Shown in pieces: positions 16,056 through 18,094 of a DNA stretch of 18,094 bases (position 1 is the first letter of the stretch; each line of letters opens with the position of its first letter). The translations under genes and the position numbers were made by a program. Under the pieces are notes generated by a model. It worked only from the letters and a program-made list of their open reading frames with translations. It was not told the origin of the DNA and did not search any database. This DNA is from SG8-40 sp963792855 (lineage in GTDB: Bacteria; Pseudomonadota; Gammaproteobacteria; Burkholderiales; Eutrophovitaceae). Where the stretch lies: assembly GCA_963792855.1 (NCBI GenBank), contig CAWBXZ010000023.1, forward strand, positions 1-18,094, written 5' to 3'.

Positions 16056-17225
16056 CTACTTCTTCCGCGCAGCTTCTGCCTTTTTTTCACCAACCGCGCG
16101 CCAGCCGAATCTGGACGCCCATTCGTTTTCCTTGCCTTCGAATCTGTCCGCGATCAGTTTTCCCATCACGGGGGCGAACTTGAAGCCGTGGCCGCTGCCG
16201 CCTGTTGCCACGAACAAGCCTTCGTGCTCCGGAACCCAGTCGATCCAGAAATTGCCGTCCCACGAGTCACAGTAGAAGCACAAGCGCCGCGATTTGATCG
16301 GGGTCTTGGCGAGGTCCGGAAACGTATCTTCCAGAAAATCTCTCAATGCCTTATCCAGTTCGGAAGGCACGGTGGTGTCCTGCCTTGCGTCGGCCGGGAT
16401 GCCGGCTCCATGGTTCGCGATCTTCAGGGTGCCATCGGGCTGAATGGGGAAACCATACCAACCGGTGTTGGCAATGTCCGCCGCCCAGGGCGGAAAGCGC
16501 TCGGCGACGTAACGCTCGGGATGATCCGGCTGAAGATAGTAGACGGGTTGACCCACGCACTTGACTGCGTCGCGCATCGAGGGGAGCAGTGTTGGCGTCC
16601 ATGCACCGGCTGCGACAATGACGGCGTCGGCGCGAAGTTCCACGCCGGTATCGGTCCGGATGCCGTCGACGCGCGCGCCGCTCATGCGCAGTGCCTGCAT
16701 CGTCTCGCCTTCGCGAAGCACGACGCCGGCGGTGCGTGCGCGATCCAGCAGCCATCGCACGACGTTTGCGCTCTCCGCCCAGCCGGCGGCGGGGTTGAAA
16801 TAGCCGTCGGGGAATTTATCCGGATTCCAGATGGGGAAGCGTTCCCGCAATTTCCCGCCGTTCATCCGCTCGACGCTTTGGCCGAGCGATCGCAGCGTCT
16901 CGCGGCTGTCGTGCTCGAATTCTCCCGGTTGCATTTCCTGCGCGGTGAGAATCAGAAAGCCGGTCTCGTGGTAGAGGGTCTGGCCCGATTCGGCGTTCCA
17001 GTTTCGCCAGCCGGCGATGGCCTCGCGGGCAAGCCGCGTGTAGAACAGATCGCTGCCGTAATCCGCACGCACCATCTTGCTGATGTCGGTCGAGGAAGCA
17101 CGCGGGTGCGGCAGCGGTCCGGGGTCGACCAACGTGACCGAGTGTCCTCGAAGCGCGAGTTCGAGCGCGGCGCCGGCGCCGAAAACGCCCGCACCAACGA
17201 TAAGCAGTTTGCGAGCTTTCATCAT
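16056..17225 (-). CDS. FAD-dependent amine oxidase, monomeric sarcosine oxidase-like
   Basis: A 389-residue flavoprotein of the DAO superfamily, the usual length for monomeric sarcosine oxidase and N-methyltryptophan oxidase. The Rossmann motif GAGVFGAGAALEL (11-23) binds the ADP part of FAD, with Asp34 as the acidic residue at the end of the second strand. Cys316 in RRLCFYCDSWD aligns with the cysteine that carries covalent FAD in monomeric sarcosine oxidase (Cys315), and the SGHGFKFAPVMG block (344-355) is the matching C-terminal flavin motif. It should oxidise a secondary amine or N-methyl amino acid with oxygen, giving hydrogen peroxide; the exact substrate cannot be told. ATG at 17225 and at 17222 are both possible, with no strong Shine-Dalgarno site. 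It converges with the crotonase gene. Confidence 0.88.
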   Translation of the reverse strand: MMKARKLLIVGAGVFGAGAALELALRGHSVTLVDPGPLPHPRASSTDISKMVRADYGSDLFYTRLAREAIAGWRNWNAESGQTLYHETGFLILTAQEMQPGEFEHDSRETLRSLGQSVERMNGGKLRERFPIWNPDKFPDGYFNPAAGWAESANVVRWLLDRARTAGVVLREGETMQALRMSGARVDGIRTDTGVELRADAVIVAAGAWTPTLLPSMRDAVKCVGQPVYYLQPDHPERYVAERFPPWAADIANTGWYGFPIQPDGTLKIANHGAGIPADARQDTTVPSELDKALRDFLEDTFPDLAKTPIKSRRLCFYCDSWDGNFWIDWVPEHEGLFVATGGSGHGFKFAPVMGKLIADRFEGKENEWASRFGWRAVGEKKAEAARKK

Positions 17226-17576
17226 CTGCAGTGTTTGAATGACGAAGTCATCACGGTATTTTTATACGACGGATCTCTCGGCATCTGGCTTTGCTCCCAA
17301 ATAATCTGGATTTCACCAGAGCGTCAACGTTGCCATGCACAAGCAATGAGCCTGTATCAGGCCGTCAGACTAGTTTCCCATACCTGCGCAAGGCCATTGG
17401 CGTTCATCGCTTGATCGGTTCCGCGGTACCCGCCCGATGTGATCGTTAGCCACATGGATGTCACGAACAGGACAATATAGTTAAAAGAGCGCCCCCGGTA
17501 TTTTTGATTGTGCGCCCAGTGGGCAAGTGCTATCTTGAATTTCTGGAACCGCAAGGTTTTTCCGACGGAGTGGAGA
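17226..17576. other. divergent intergenic region before the second cyclase
   Basis: No gene is supported. Contents: a small dyad ATGAC-GAA-GTCAT near the oxidase start, a TATAAA facing the oxidase gene without a matching -35, and a candidate promoter for the cyclase at 17508-17536. Confidence 0.5.
17508..17536 (+). promoter_or_regulatory. candidate sigma-70 promoter of the SAM-cyclase gene
   Basis: TTGTGC and TATCTT stand 17 bases apart, 3/6 and 4/6 matches to consensus, about 40 bases before the start codon. The spacer holds GCCC-AGT-GGGC (17514-17524), which could serve as an operator. Confidence 0.3.
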
Positions 17577-18094
17577 ATGCCCGAGAGCGAAATCCGCCGG
17601 TGGCTTGCAGCGCATACGCTTGACCGATTTGCCGATGTGTTCGAGCGAGAAGAGATCTCGTTGGACAATCTGCCCGATCTGGTTGAGTCAGATCTGAAGG
17701 ATCTCGGGCTACCGCTCGGGCCACGCAAAACAATACTTCGTGCCGCGCACGAGTGGCGTGCTGATCGGAGAGTGCCCACACCTCCACGTGAGGGGCAGTC
17801 GGCTGAAGTTCCGGCAGATATCGAATCCCGAGGCGAACGCCGCCACCTCACGGTCATGTTCTGCGACCTGGTCGGCTCCACCGAGTTGTCGCAGCAGCTC
17901 GATCCCGAGGCGTTGCGGGAACTGATGCGCGCGTATCAAAAAGCCTGCGGTGAGGTCATTGAAAAATACGACGGCCACGTCGCGCAGTACCTAGGCGACG
18001 GACTCATGACTTACTTCGGTTGGCCGCGCGCGCACGAAGACGATGCCGAACGTGCGATTCGAGCTGCGCTGGAAATTGTCGAGGCCGTCAAACA
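17577..18094 (+). CDS. class III nucleotide cyclase with N-terminal SAM domain, 3' end outside window
   Basis: The frame is open from ATG at 17577 to the window edge (172 codons seen). ACGGAG at 17565-17570 lies six bases upstream. Residues 1-62 form a SAM (sterile alpha motif) domain (IRRWLAAHTLDRFADVF, DLKDLGLPLGPRKTIL), a protein-protein interaction module. The class III cyclase domain begins near residue 87, with the first metal-binding aspartate Asp97 (FCDLVGSTEL) and the second, Asp141 (YLGDGLMTYFG). The transition-state Asn/Arg pair lies beyond the edge, so activity cannot be judged. Proteins that start this way usually continue with an AAA/NB-ARC-like ATPase and TPRs, reaching about 1,000 residues. 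There is no membrane segment in the visible part, unlike the cyclase at 3294-5252. Confidence 0.88.
   Translation, partial: MPESEIRRWLAAHTLDRFADVFEREEISLDNLPDLVESDLKDLGLPLGPRKTILRAAHEWRADRRVPTPPREGQSAEVPADIESRGERRHLTVMFCDLVGSTELSQQLDPEALRELMRAYQKACGEVIEKYDGHVAQYLGDGLMTYFGWPRAHEDDAERAIRAALEIVEAVK

Noticed and set aside
1..18094. CRISPR array, IS element with transposase, phage or plasmid origin
   Set aside because: No regularly spaced repeats, transposase, integrase or replication gene was seen on either strand.

Overview
The window reads like a proteobacterial chromosome, most likely gamma- or betaproteobacterial. The pointers are rdgC, tex, a DUF1631 gene, a YgiM-type SH3 protein and clear Shine-Dalgarno sites before many starts. 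This assignment is inference from gene families only; no rRNA or tRNA is present.

Left part (1-3293), accessory. The 3' part of a SNF2-family helicase gene enters from the left edge and is broken by five single-base indels. A gene-poor stretch follows, then an intact membrane-anchored Mrr-type nuclease with a C-terminal zinc ribbon. A 14-bp direct repeat flanks the nuclease and a 15-bp palindrome lies upstream of it. Helicase plus nuclease suggests a decaying or mis-sequenced defence-type locus, but no complete system can be shown.

Middle (3294-11298). A membrane class III nucleotide cyclase with TolB-like and TPR regions converges on tex, which lies downstream of rdgC on the minus strand. 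After repair of a probable indel, rdgC and tex overlap by ATGA. Next come a beta-carbonic anhydrase with a hairpin after its stop, a small secreted protein recoverable only by undoing a frameshift, and a YgiM/TIGR04211-like SH3 membrane protein.

Right part (11299-18094). A gene-free stretch of about 660 bp dense in perfect inverted repeats precedes a frameshifted DUF1631 gene carrying a Glu/Pro repeat tract. Then follow an NTF2-like protein (minus), a crotonase lacking both classical hydratase glutamates (plus), a sarcosine-oxidase-like flavoprotein (minus), and the start of a second class III cyclase with an N-terminal SAM domain, cut by the window edge.

The most important reading note is that nine single-base indels are inferred in four genes, most in short homopolymer runs. 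Conserved tex carries two of them, which points to sequencing or assembly error for at least some. I did not find a convincing new multi-gene system. The best leads are the helicase/Mrr locus, the hairpin cluster at 11515-11899, the recovered small secreted protein and the crotonase with an altered active site.
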